Shown in pieces: positions 13,307 to 19,191 of a DNA stretch of 49,633 nt. Each line of letters opens with the position of its first letter. Within the stretch, counting starts at the first letter, position 1. The translations under genes and the position numbers were made by a program. The notes beneath the pieces were generated by a model. That model was not told where the DNA came from. It made no database searches and saw nothing but the letters and a program-made list of their open reading frames with translations. The stretch lies in the IMG/VR virus record IMGVR_UViG_3300024509_000024, positions 1 through 49,633 of that record. The stretch is one strand, 5' to 3'. The stretch is from a virus.

Positions 13307-13375
13307 ATCCGATTCGCTCCCGGTAGCGGTAACCTTGGGCCCTAGTATGCACACGTATACTAGGGCGTTTTTTTT
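13295..13375 (+). ncRNA. Candidate 3'-UTR RNA with anti-RBS loop, copy B
   Basis: GTTACCGCT (13295-13303, the last codons of the gene) pairs perfectly with AGCGGTAAC (13325-13333). The 21-base loop holds the stop codon and CCGATTCGCTCCCGG, identical over 15 bases to copy A (7371-7385). The stems differ in sequence while the loop is kept, which suggests selection on the loop. A terminator at 13339-13375 completes the unit. Confidence 0.45.
13339..13375 (+). terminator. Strong Rho-independent terminator
   Basis: GCCCTAGTAT pairs with ATACTAGGGC (10 bp), loop of eight bases, followed by G and eight T. Confidence 0.95.
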
Positions 13376-13383
13376 GACTTCGG

Positions 13384-13412
13384 TTGACAACTGGATTAAC
13401 TGATCATATAAT
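13384..13412 (+). promoter_or_regulatory. Perfect sigma70 promoter
   Basis: TTGACA, 17 bases, TATAAT; spacer TGA at 12-14. It begins eight bases after the terminator. Confidence 0.93.
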
Positions 13413-13451
13413 AGTATTAACGAATTGGAGCACAGGAGCTTAAATACACAC

Positions 13452-13778
13452 ATGAGCAAATTAGAATACCTTGCAAGACCTCTGGTAGCATTCGATGCTT
13501 ATAACAAAGATCATAGGCGCTACTACGCAGAGTTCCTAGAATACGGTGGATGGGGGCGATGTCCAGTTCGCTTTATTTGTCCCAGTGATTCCGGTTCAGA
13601 TCTAACACTAATGATCAAGAACCACCTAACTGAATACTACATTGATCGCGAGTTTGGGGGCGGCAAACTGCAACAGCTCAAAAGCGAAGAACTCAGCGAA
13701 ACCGCAGACGAAATGTATCGAAGAGCAGGGAAACTTCGTAAGGAAGCAGCCGCCCTGTTGAATCCCAGGAGAACCTAA
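13452..13778 (+). CDS. Phage protein, unknown
   Basis: 108 residues from ATG 13452; AGGAG lies about 12 bases upstream, a long gap, but the in-frame TTG at 13425 has none. Features: FDAYNKDHRRYYAEFLEYGGWG, a Cys-x2-x-Arg-Phe-x-Cys region, then a long charged helix ending in Arg-Arg-Thr. The early part looks like a small enzyme or binding domain, but no family is recognised. TAATG overlap with the next gene. Confidence 0.65.
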   Translation: MSKLEYLARPLVAFDAYNKDHRRYYAEFLEYGGWGRCPVRFICPSDSGSDLTLMIKNHLTEYYIDREFGGGKLQQLKSEELSETADEMYRRAGKLRKEAAALLNPRRT

Positions 13779-14164
13779 TGAGCGACCTTGATGTAACCAT
13801 GATCATCCTTTACGGCCTTGGCCTACTTTCAGGCTGGTGGGCATCTAAGATCTTTCATCTGCACCTACTACGCAGCATCCTGAAGGATCTTGGGGTGAGT
13901 CAGCAGGATCTACTCGCACTCCTTAACCGATCAGAAGAAGAATCATCCGATGATCCCGAGCTGGATCAGATCGATATCAAAGTTGAGAAGCATAGTAACA
14001 CACTCTATGCGTTTCGTAAAGACAACGATCAGTTCCTAGGGCAGGGCAACAGCAAGGAGCAGCTGATCGAAGCCATGGCGCAGCGTATGAAGAATGTAAG
14101 GTTGATCGTGGTTGAGGGCCGTGAATACATGGAGTCCAAAACGGTTGACACGACCGCGGTTTGA
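13778..14164 (+). CDS. Membrane-anchored phage protein
   Basis: 128 residues. One span near residues 6-24 (MIILYGLGLLSGWWASKIF), then a helical linker with acidic EEESSDDPELDQ, then a globular part IKVEKHSNTLYAFRKDNDQF followed by LIEAMAQRMKNVRLIVVEG. The soluble domain recurs in other large phages. Likely an inner-membrane protein facing the cytoplasm. The end of the gene (Thr-Val-Asp-Thr) contains the next -35 box. Confidence 0.7.
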   Translation: MSDLDVTMIILYGLGLLSGWWASKIFHLHLLRSILKDLGVSQQDLLALLNRSEEESSDDPELDQIDIKVEKHSNTLYAFRKDNDQFLGQGNSKEQLIEAMAQRMKNVRLIVVEGREYMESKTVDTTAV

Positions 14165-14173
14165 GCTTACAAT
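14145..14173 (+). promoter_or_regulatory. Sigma70 promoter of a leaderless gene
   Basis: TTGACA, 17 bases, TACAAT. With the usual seven-base step the transcript starts at 14180, the A of the next ATG. Spacer TTTGA at 10-14. Confidence 0.85.
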
Positions 14174-14179
14174 TGAGTT

Positions 14180-14731
14180 ATGAAAATTACAGAACTCCAG
14201 AACCTATACCGCGCAGGCCAGATCATCCGCAAGGCAGATCACGCAGACAAGTTGGACATCCAATTGGATCCCACAATGACTCGCGAGCTGTTTCGACAAG
14301 AAGTTGGCCGTGTTTACTTCATCGTAGTCAACGGTGAAATCAAGAAGATTGGCGGCTCACAGGCCAAGGGCGGACTCAAGGGAACCTTAGGGGCCTACTT
14401 CACTGGTTTTGCCAAGGGCATGAGCGCCAGGACCTATTGCGTATGGAACTTCATGCGCCAGCAGATCGATCAAGGGCACACGGTTGAGATCTATGTTACA
14501 TTTGCTCCCCTGGTTGAAGCAACCATTCCAGGTCCCCTGGGACATGTAACCGTACACATTCCTGTAGACTATCATACCATTGAGAAGAGCTACGTGGATC
14601 ACTTCGTGCTGGTCGAGAGCAAGCATCCTTACTTGAACATGCAGGAAAGTGCGGGCCGTTGGGAAGATACGGGGCTTTTAGAAGGCTATCACGGGCTTTG
14701 GGTTCCACAACAAGAAACCCTAGCAGCCTAA
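14180..14731 (+). CDS. Possible GIY-YIG-superfamily protein
   Basis: 183 residues from ATG 14180 without a ribosome site. RVYFIVVNGEIKKIGGSQ resembles the two-strand GIY-YIG core (Val-Tyr-Phe...Lys-Ile-Gly), and EKSYVDHF...HPYLN near the end resembles the catalytic Glu and Pro-x-Leu-Asn tail. The central region with YFTGFAKGMSARTY is not typical. Could instead be a different phage enzyme fold. A hairpin spans its stop. Confidence 0.55.
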   Translation: MKITELQNLYRAGQIIRKADHADKLDIQLDPTMTRELFRQEVGRVYFIVVNGEIKKIGGSQAKGGLKGTLGAYFTGFAKGMSARTYCVWNFMRQQIDQGHTVEIYVTFAPLVEATIPGPLGHVTVHIPVDYHTIEKSYVDHFVLVESKHPYLNMQESAGRWEDTGLLEGYHGLWVPQQETLAA

Positions 14732-14736
14732 GGGTT
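14716..14736 (+). other. Hairpin across a stop codon (second copy)
   Basis: AACCCT pairs with AGGGTT around the TAA of the 14180 gene. It matches 5390-5410 in arms, frame and the preceding Glu-Thr-Leu codons, though the two proteins are unrelated. Confidence 0.55.
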
Positions 14737-14750
14737 ATTCAAAAAAGTGG

Positions 14751-14779
14751 TTGACAACAGCCTCTAGATCGCATATAAT
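14751..14779 (+). promoter_or_regulatory. Perfect sigma70 promoter
   Basis: TTGACA, 17 bases, TATAAT. It shares TTGACAACAGCCTC with the promoter at 5425 but lacks the hairpin arms. Confidence 0.93.
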
Positions 14780-14810
14780 ACAAGCTCAACAAACAACTTA
14801 GGAGCGAAAC

Positions 14811-15164
14811 ATGGAAGCACAAGCACGTGAGTATTTTGTCCGTCGTCTTAACGAAGTAGCACAAGAAAAAGTGCAGGCCAAAGCAGTAGAACTTTACGGC
14901 GCAAGTGGCCGTCCAGAACAGCCTACTTGGGGCATGGTGTTTGAGGGCATTAAATCCGGCGAGATTACCCTTAAAGCAGACAAGGTGGACTATACGGGTC
15001 CTTACCTCAACCCTACGGACGTGGAGTGGCCTGCTATGGAAGCCAAAAAGGCAGAGCTGGAAGCATATCGCAAGTTGGTAGCCGCTGAGAAGCAACGGGC
15101 TATGGACGCTGTCTATTTGGACGAGAGCGCACAAGAAGCCCTTAAGGCTTTTGAAGCAATTTAA
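14811..15164 (+). CDS. Helical phage protein, unknown
   Basis: 117 residues, ATG 14811 four bases after GGAGCGAAAC. N- and C-terminal thirds are long charged helices (REYFVRRLNEVAQEKVQAKA and MEAKKAELEAYRKLV), with PTWGMVFEGIKSGEITL and YTGPYLNPTDVEWP between. It could form a helical bundle. No family recognised. Single-gene unit bounded by promoter and terminator. Confidence 0.7.
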   Translation: MEAQAREYFVRRLNEVAQEKVQAKAVELYGASGRPEQPTWGMVFEGIKSGEITLKADKVDYTGPYLNPTDVEWPAMEAKKAELEAYRKLVAAEKQRAMDAVYLDESAQEALKAFEAI

Positions 15165-15170
15165 ACAACA

Positions 15171-15200
15171 AAAGCCCTACACTCCGTAGGGCTTTTTCTT
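15171..15200 (+). terminator. Rho-independent terminator abutting a promoter
   Basis: AAAGCCCTAC pairs with GTAGGGCTTT (10 bp), loop ACTCC, then a T run that merges with the next -35 box at 15199. Confidence 0.93.
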
Positions 15201-15227
15201 GACCTTTTGGCACTTTGGACATATAAT
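15199..15227 (+). promoter_or_regulatory. Sigma70 promoter
   Basis: TTGACC, 17 bases, TATAAT; TTTGG at spacer 10-14. Serves the three genes 15252-15926. Confidence 0.88.
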
Positions 15228-15251
15228 ACACTTACACAGAAGGAGAAGTGT

Positions 15252-15434
15252 ATGAGAGTAGAAGTCAAAAGCCTATACAGAGTTCAATGCACAGAGTATG
15301 AAAGAGGCTATGGTCAAAGGGACATGGGTGTGGTGTTCTTTGACACAGAAGAAGAAGCCAAGCAGTTCTGCCTAGAATACGCCTCGGGTGATAGCGAATG
15401 CTACTTCCGAGCAAGCTACGAAAAGATCAACTAA
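15252..15434 (+). CDS. 60-residue protein, unknown
   Basis: ATG 15252 with AAGGAGAA upstream. Strand-rich start (MRVEVKSLYRVQCTEY), then FFDTEEEAKQFCLEYASG and ECYFRASYEKIN. The pattern of a strand, an EEEA helix and a strand is like the 11108 protein and may be a shared mini-fold. Function unknown. Confidence 0.6.
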   Translation: MRVEVKSLYRVQCTEYERGYGQRDMGVVFFDTEEEAKQFCLEYASGDSECYFRASYEKIN

Positions 15435-15450
15435 TTCTAGAAAGCCTAAA

Positions 15451-15687
15451 ATGAAAAGCAAAGACACACAGATCTACAAGAACATTGGCTCTATCCAGGC
15501 AGTACAGGGTGACGAAGGCCGCTACTACTTCTACACTCACTTTGCTACAGGTAACACCTGCGACGAAGACACTATCAAAGGTGCCAAAGAGATGTTGGAT
15601 TGGGAAGAAAAGAACCATCAAGAAGTACAGGCTGCGATCCGTGTGCTTCAGGGTCGAGGTTACAGAGTATTCAAAGAGGTTTGTTAA
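15451..15687 (+). CDS. 78-residue protein, unknown
   Basis: ATG 15451; the upstream GAAAG is a weak ribosome site, so coupling to the previous gene is possible. It shows QAVQGDEGRYYFYTHFATG, then WEEKNHQEVQAAIRVLQGRGYRVFKEVC. No family recognised. Its stop overlaps the next start (TAATG). Confidence 0.6.
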   Translation: MKSKDTQIYKNIGSIQAVQGDEGRYYFYTHFATGNTCDEDTIKGAKEMLDWEEKNHQEVQAAIRVLQGRGYRVFKEVC

Positions 15688-15926
15688 TGGGATGGGTAGT
15701 CTACGATGCTCGTACGGGGCACATGCAAAAGTATTACAAGCTGGCCCGTACAGCCAAGAGTATCGTCACGCAGCACAACACAGAACGAATCTATGAGGAC
15801 TGGATCTATCGTCCTCAGAGCACTTGGGCCTGCTGCTCCTATGCAGACTACGAAGGGATCTTAATGGGTCTGCGTGGGGAAGCGTTTAAGATGTGGCAGT
15901 TTGTTAAGAATAACCCGCAGAGCTAA
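15687..15926 (+). CDS. 79-residue Tyr/Trp-rich protein
   Basis: ATG 15687 in TAATG overlap. MGWVVYDARTGHMQKYY opens a strand pair, followed by TAKSIVTQHNTERIYEDW and a Cys-Cys. Function unknown. A short ACCC/GGGT pair spans its stop, followed by TCTTTCTTTTT, possibly a weak terminator. Confidence 0.6.
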   Translation: MGWVVYDARTGHMQKYYKLARTAKSIVTQHNTERIYEDWIYRPQSTWACCSYADYEGILMGLRGEAFKMWQFVKNNPQS

Positions 15927-15943
15927 AGGGTCTTTCTTTTTGG

Positions 15944-15972
15944 TTGACCTTTGGGCCTTTTGGTGCTATACT
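15944..15972 (+). promoter_or_regulatory. Sigma70 promoter with overlapping palindrome
   Basis: TTGACC, 17 bases, TATACT. TTTTGG at spacer 9-14. The -10 box overlaps the dyad at 15970-15983. Confidence 0.82.
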
Positions 15973-15983
15973 ATAGGTATAGT
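15970..15983. promoter_or_regulatory. Candidate operator ACTAT-N4-ATAGT, site 2
   Basis: ACTATAGGTATAGT differs from site 1 (11547-11560) by one central base and covers the predicted transcription start. Confidence 0.5.
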
Positions 15984-15995
15984 AAGGAGCGTGAA

Positions 15996-16244
15996 ATGAT
16001 AACAGAAAAACAACGTGTTGTAAATGCCCTAAAGGGTTGGCAGTTCATCCGTGGAACCCATGGTTGCTTGTATGATCGTGGCTCAGCAGATTCCTACTAC
16101 GGCCGTCCACGTCAACCTCACTACGGTGGAGTGGGAGGCGATTCCGGCCGCCGAGTCTCGGTCAACGATGCTGCATCCGTGGCCGAATACTTGGCAGGCT
16201 ACGACTACAACGAGCGTTATGGAGACAAAAAGAACTATGATTAA
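15996..16244 (+). CDS. Gly/Tyr-rich 82-residue protein
   Basis: ATG 15996, four bases after GGAGCG. After a helical start (ITEKQRVVNALKGWQFIRG), the middle is low complexity (YYGRPRQPHYGGVGGDSGRR) and would be flexible. The end has AASVAEYLAGYDYNERYG. No family recognised. Confidence 0.6.
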   Translation: MITEKQRVVNALKGWQFIRGTHGCLYDRGSADSYYGRPRQPHYGGVGGDSGRRVSVNDAASVAEYLAGYDYNERYGDKKNYD

Positions 16245-16461
16245 TCATGGCCTACAATGGCTGGGCACAGCCGCTCTGATCTCTATGTATATTGTGATGA
16301 GCTTCTTTCCTGAGCGATATCCGCTGAATATCCTCTTAGGATTACTGGGAGGTCTATGCTATTTTGCGTGGTCGTATCGTGTGGCAAATAAGCCACAGAT
16401 GATCGTTAACTTCGCAGGAATAGCCGTGTGTGCCGCAGGGTTATTTCGTTATTTTGATTGA
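16237..16461 (+). CDS. Three-span small membrane protein
   Basis: 74 residues from ATG 16237, overlapping the previous stop by eight bases. Three hydrophobic spans: LGTAALISMYIVMSFF, LNILLGLLGGLCYFAWSY and IVNFAGIAVCAAGLFRYF. The layout with Gly-Gly-x-x-Tyr-x-x-Trp and Asn in span 3 is like small PnuC/SemiSWEET-type half transporters, but this is only a resemblance. The stop TGA is inside the next TTGACA. Confidence 0.65.
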   Translation: MINHGLQWLGTAALISMYIVMSFFPERYPLNILLGLLGGLCYFAWSYRVANKPQMIVNFAGIAVCAAGLFRYFD

Positions 16462-16486
16462 CACTCAGGCACTTTGGCTATACAAT
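16458..16486 (+). promoter_or_regulatory. Sigma70 promoter
   Basis: TTGACA, 17 bases, TACAAT; TTTGG at spacer 10-14. Box shares bases with the upstream stop codon. Confidence 0.87.
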
Positions 16487-16518
16487 TAACACATACGCTA
16501 AACAACTAGGAGCAGAAA

Positions 16519-16701
16519 ATGGTTACACAAGCACAGGCAATGTTTGTATTTGTAGTAGGACTACTAATCACAATGTTGGGCACAGGTGGTGTAGAAGCCA
16601 GCATCTCTAACCTAGAACTTCTACAAGGTCTAGCAGTGGCCATCACTGGCCTAGGCTGTATGGGCTGTGGTGTGCTCATGCTTAGGCAAGCCGAGGACTA
16701 A
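16519..16701 (+). CDS. Two-span membrane protein
   Basis: 60 residues, ATG 16519 after AGGAGCA. Hydrophobic spans at about residues 7-23 and 35-55, rich in Gly and Leu, with a short acidic connection and C-terminal RQAED. No family recognised. It stands directly before the SWIM-finger gene. Confidence 0.65.
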   Translation: MVTQAQAMFVFVVGLLITMLGTGGVEASISNLELLQGLAVAITGLGCMGCGVLMLRQAED

Positions 16702-16702
16702 T

Positions 16703-17014
16703 ATGGAAGCCCTAGTTGAAACAACTGGGGGCCAGTTCCCCGCGCACACATATCTACTAGACGGTACTACCCTAGTAGCCTATGTAAAGGTCAACGAAAC
16801 TACGCCCGTCTATTTCAAAAGCGGTATCAAGGGCTTTGATAAGCGTGGTAGGCAGTTCGTTAAGGGTAACATCAACTTATTCAAAGTAAAGGCAACTAAT
16901 GACACAAGATCTGTCCAAGGCTCAAAAGGCCAAGTCTACTCAGTCAACGACGCAGAGAAAACCTGTACCTGTCCAGGATTTACATTTAGAGGTACCTGCA
17001 AACACTTGGGCTAA
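16703..17014 (+). CDS. SWIM zinc-finger protein
   Basis: 103 residues from ATG 16703, one base after the previous stop. The C terminus CTCPGFTFRGTCKHLG is a SWIM finger (Cys-x-Cys-x(n)-Cys-x-His), a module that binds DNA or proteins. The N-terminal 80 residues are strand-rich (AYVKVNETTPVYFKSGIKG). SWIM fingers also occur in recombination and Swi2-related proteins; here the protein is a free-standing small form. Start could also be TTG-like upstream codons, but none has a ribosome site. Confidence 0.8.
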   Translation: MEALVETTGGQFPAHTYLLDGTTLVAYVKVNETTPVYFKSGIKGFDKRGRQFVKGNINLFKVKATNDTRSVQGSKGQVYSVNDAEKTCTCPGFTFRGTCKHLG

Positions 17015-17035
17015 CATGATAAAGGTATTGATGCA

Positions 17036-17263
17036 ATGAGCATACAACTACACGGACTGACCCGCCAGCAGTATCAGATCGCTGACATGATCTGGAGCTG
17101 TGAATCACAAGAGGATGTTCAACGCTTGATCAATAACCTGCCCGCAGAGTATAAGAAGGACGCTGTGGTCATACACGATCTAATGATAGCAGCAGTCATG
17201 GACCAACATATGGAGATCACTGAAGATGTTCGTGCGCTTATTCATAGTATTGCTAGCCGCTAG
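17036..17263 (+). CDS. 75-residue helical protein
   Basis: ATG 17036 with AAAGG upstream. LTRQQYQIADMIWSCESQEDVQRLINNLP followed by EYKKDAVVIHDLMIAAVMDQ is a regular helical pattern that looks conserved among phages; role unknown. Its last 38 bases overlap the start of the lipoprotein gene in another frame. Confidence 0.7.
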   Translation: MSIQLHGLTRQQYQIADMIWSCESQEDVQRLINNLPAEYKKDAVVIHDLMIAAVMDQHMEITEDVRALIHSIASR

Positions 17264-17432
17264 CTTAACAGCCTGCACAGCCTTTAGGGATCCACGTGAT
17301 GCTGCGTGGGATCCTAGGCAGGATCAAGGTCGTTACCTTCACGAACAGATTCCAAATTGGCAGCATGAAGCCCTCAGAGTCTGTGGTGGTGGTGACCGAG
17401 TGAGGAGACCTGGTATGACCGATCGGTGTTGA
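17226..17432 (+). CDS. Small lipoprotein, start nested in the previous gene
   Basis: 68 residues. MFVRLFIVLLAASLTAC is a signal peptide with lipobox Leu-Thr-Ala-Cys, so the mature protein would begin at Cys 17 and be lipid-anchored. The remainder is polar and Arg-rich with no Pro-rich region, unlike typical Rz1 outer-membrane spanins, although a nested lipoprotein gene is spanin-like in layout. The end runs into the GGTCGGT repeat tract, so the C terminus may be variable. Confidence 0.6.
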   Translation: MFVRLFIVLLAASLTACTAFRDPRDAAWDPRQDQGRYLHEQIPNWQHEALRVCGGGDRVRRPGMTDRC

Positions 17433-17463
17433 TGGTCGGTCGGTGGTCGGTGGTCGGTGGTGA
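17421..17463. repeat. GGTCGGT tandem tract
   Basis: GGTCGGT occurs at 17434, 17445 and 17452 with partial units between, spanning the end of the lipoprotein gene. Such tracts can slip in replication. Confidence 0.75.
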
Positions 17464-17467
17464 GGGG

Positions 17468-17491
17468 TAACATATGTTAGTAAGTACTAAC
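17468..17491. repeat. Two overlapping palindromes
   Basis: TAACATATGTTA (17468-17479) is a perfect 12-base palindrome and overlaps GTTAGTA-AG-TACTAAC (17476-17491). Placed in a 169-base gap at the boundary between the strong early promoters and the TAAATA-type genes. Possible regulator site. Confidence 0.6.
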
Positions 17492-17543
17492 AAGCTAGTA
17501 AGGGGTAGCAAATCACCACCCTGAAAAGAAAAGTACTGCCCTT

Positions 17544-17568
17544 AAAAATTTTGCGCGGCCAATTTTTT
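17544..17568 (+). terminator. Possible AT-stem terminator
   Basis: AAAAATT pairs with AATTTTT over a GC-rich ten-base loop and a T run. The stem has no G-C pairs, so strength is doubtful. Confidence 0.4.
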
Positions 17569-17588
17569 CCCCTGTAGACCCATTTTGC

Positions 17589-17596
17589 TGTAAATA
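17589..17596 (+). promoter_or_regulatory. Late-type box TGTAAATA
   Basis: Core TAAATA ends five bases before the ATG at 17602, placing the start of transcription on the A of the ATG. No ribosome site lies between. Confidence 0.45.
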
Positions 17597-17601
17597 CACT
17601 C

Positions 17602-17766
17602 ATGAAAGATCAAATTGAACGTAACGGGCGACTCTATGAGTACTCAGCCACTGACGATTGTTGGTATCCTGTGCCCACTGAAGACCAGTATGATTTTCAA
17701 CGTTTTGTTATTTTTATCAGCACAATTCTAGTTATTTGTTATCTAGCCTATGCAACACTCACATAA
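17602..17766 (+). CDS. 54-residue protein with C-terminal membrane span
   Basis: ATG 17602. A polar N-terminal half (LYEYSATDDCWYPVPTEDQ) is followed by one span FVIFISTILVICYLAYATL, a tail-anchored layout. It starts the small run 17602-18659 in which each gene overlaps the next. Function unknown. Confidence 0.55.
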   Translation: MKDQIERNGRLYEYSATDDCWYPVPTEDQYDFQRFVIFISTILVICYLAYATLT

Positions 17767-17914
17767 TTATATTGGCCCACATTGGCGTAGTAGTCTGCCA
17801 TTTTACCCATGGACCATACTTGCTCGTAGGCCCGAATTTGTCGCTGATCCCTTGTTGAATCAAAAGAGCTCATGGGAGTTCAAGCCCGATCCTGTTATAC
17901 ATCCTAAACTATGA
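17750..17914 (+). CDS. 54-residue Pro/Trp-rich protein
   Basis: ATG 17750 overlaps the previous gene by 17 bases and the next start by four (ATGA). The product is rich in Pro, Trp, His and Phe (YIGPHWRSSLPFYPW) and has no predicted span. Kept because it links the overlapping gene chain without a gap; no family recognised. Confidence 0.5.
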   Translation: MQHSHNYIGPHWRSSLPFYPWTILARRPEFVADPLLNQKSSWEFKPDPVIHPKL

Positions 17915-18108
17915 TAGAATACGCTGTACTCACACGGGATCCTGATTTTTTGAAGTTTGCGGAATTTATACAAGCACACAATCTCAGCCACGAAATACAT
18001 CTTAATCGTACTCGTGTACACCTAGTTGAAAACTCTAGTCTACACCTAGAGTTTTTATTGAGATTTCCCAGTGCTTTTCCCATAACCACTTTCACGGAGT
18101 CGCTATGA
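17911..18108 (+). CDS. 65-residue protein, unknown
   Basis: ATGA overlaps at both ends. MIEYAVLTRDPDFLKFAEFIQAHNL, then HLNRTRVHLVENS and a hydrophobic end. Mixed helix and strand. No family recognised; probably co-translated with the following oxygenase. Confidence 0.6.
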   Translation: MIEYAVLTRDPDFLKFAEFIQAHNLSHEIHLNRTRVHLVENSSLHLEFLLRFPSAFPITTFTESL

Positions 18109-18659
18109 CTGAACCTAGAATAATACCTAATTTATTAGGCCCCAGCACATTTGAATATGCACAATCACGTTTTACGGATCTAGGCATACACTGGTACTAC
18201 ATGCCCGTGACCAGCTGTGAAAAAGATCAAATGCAGTATGCAGGCAGCTTTAGTCATTTGATCTATAAAAATGGAGAACCCATTAGTCCCTTATGGGATC
18301 TTAGTCTACAGATACTCTTAGCTGCCTGTGATCATCACGGTGAACGACTAGCAGAAATTGCTCGTGTTAGACTGGGCTTTTGTACTCGTACACCCTATGC
18401 TGTGGAGCATACACCGCATCAAGATTTTCAAGGACCGCATCGTACGGGCATATATTACCCTATTACCGCTGACGGCCCTACTACTATCTACGCAGAGAAA
18501 ACAGAACAACTTGATGGTGCGTATACTCTGTTGGCTAGTCAACAGCCTAGGGCTAACCTTTGGATGGACTTTGACGGCGAACATTTTCACAGCAGCACTA
18601 CTCCCGTAGATCACGAAAATCGCTTGGTTTTGACCCTAAACTACAGAATACAAGAATAA
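18105..18659 (+). CDS. 2OG-Fe(II) oxygenase-like protein
   Basis: 184 residues, ATGA overlap. HTPHQDF supplies the His-x-Asp iron ligands and FHSSTTPVDHENRLVLTLNYR the distal His and the Arg that binds 2-oxoglutarate. This double-stranded beta-helix layout is common in T4-like phages of aquatic bacteria. Substrate unknown. One of three such oxygenases in the window (with 21291 and 25266), all of different subtypes. Confidence 0.72.
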   Translation: MTEPRIIPNLLGPSTFEYAQSRFTDLGIHWYYMPVTSCEKDQMQYAGSFSHLIYKNGEPISPLWDLSLQILLAACDHHGERLAEIARVRLGFCTRTPYAVEHTPHQDFQGPHRTGIYYPITADGPTTIYAEKTEQLDGAYTLLASQQPRANLWMDFDGEHFHSSTTPVDHENRLVLTLNYRIQE

Positions 18660-18662
18660 TGT

Positions 18663-18670
18663 CGTAAATA
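18663..18670 (+). promoter_or_regulatory. Late-type box CGTAAATA
   Basis: Core TAAATA ends six bases before the ATG at 18677, within one base of a leaderless start. Confidence 0.4.
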
Positions 18671-18676
18671 CAAGAT

Positions 18677-18901
18677 ATGCTTCTAGTGTATCTTGAACCT
18701 TTTGTTCGTGAGCAAGAGGACCTACTACAATCCTGGCGAGATCTAGTACACTATTGGCCTCGTAGTTATGCGCACACAGATGCTTATAACTCTGCTATAC
18801 CTACAGATTGGTGGCTCTTGTTTAGGGATGCTCGTTACTCTAGTATATGGTTGATCAAATACCCTGAACACTCAAGAATTATGCTGACCTTATTCGACTA
18901 A
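18677..18901 (+). CDS. 74-residue protein, unknown
   Basis: ATG 18677 without a ribosome site, placed just after the TAAATA box. Aromatic rich (SWRDLVHYWPRSYAHTDAY, TDWWLLFRDARYSSIW). Helical in outline. No family recognised. Confidence 0.6.
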   Translation: MLLVYLEPFVREQEDLLQSWRDLVHYWPRSYAHTDAYNSAIPTDWWLLFRDARYSSIWLIKYPEHSRIMLTLFD

Positions 18902-18958
18902 AAAATCTTGCGCTTGGCGCTTCGCGCTAAAAAATTGCGCTGCGGCTTCGCCGATCTT
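18902..18958. repeat. Paired GC-rich TTCG hairpins
   Basis: Two similar segments, each with A-rich flank, TTGCGCT and a small hairpin (GGCGCTTCGCGC and CGGCTTCGCCG). They probably act as an intergenic transcription barrier; there is no long T run. Confidence 0.5.
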
Positions 18959-18966
18959 GATAAATA
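18959..18966 (+). promoter_or_regulatory. Late-type box GATAAATA
   Basis: One mismatch to TATAAATA, 18 bases before the ATG at 18985, leaving room for the AGGAG ribosome site. Confidence 0.5.
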
Positions 18967-18984
18967 TTCGAAACAGGAGCAATC

Positions 18985-19191
18985 ATGCCACAGGCCTATA
19001 AAATCATGGCACGTAACACTAGAACAGGTGTCAGAATACAAAAACAATTTCTAGATGGAGCCACCGTCACAAACTATGATATGGCTCTAGAACACGCTCA
19101 AGATCTAGCTCAGCGTCAAAGTTCACGCAGTCGCGAAACTTGGGTGGGCGAAGTAGAAATCTACACCGTGGGCAACAAGCCCGGTCAGTGA
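18985..19191 (+). CDS. 68-residue protein, unknown
   Basis: ATG 18985 after AGGAGCAATC. YKIMARNTRTGVRIQKQFLDG, then MALEHAQDLAQRQSSRSRETWVGEVEIYTV: strand, helix, strand. Basic and Gln-rich. Overlaps the convergent GNAT-like gene by seven bases, so this is the end of the long plus-strand block. Confidence 0.65.
   Translation: MPQAYKIMARNTRTGVRIQKQFLDGATVTNYDMALEHAQDLAQRQSSRSRETWVGEVEIYTVGNKPGQ

Noticed and set aside
14739-15134. 131-codon minus-strand open frame
   Set aside because: Fully covered by the 14811 gene with promoter and ribosome site; composition is that of an antisense shadow.
17226-17432. Classical Rz1 outer-membrane spanin
   Set aside because: The lipobox and nesting fit, but there is no proline-rich region and no Rz partner with an N-terminal span in the enclosing frame.
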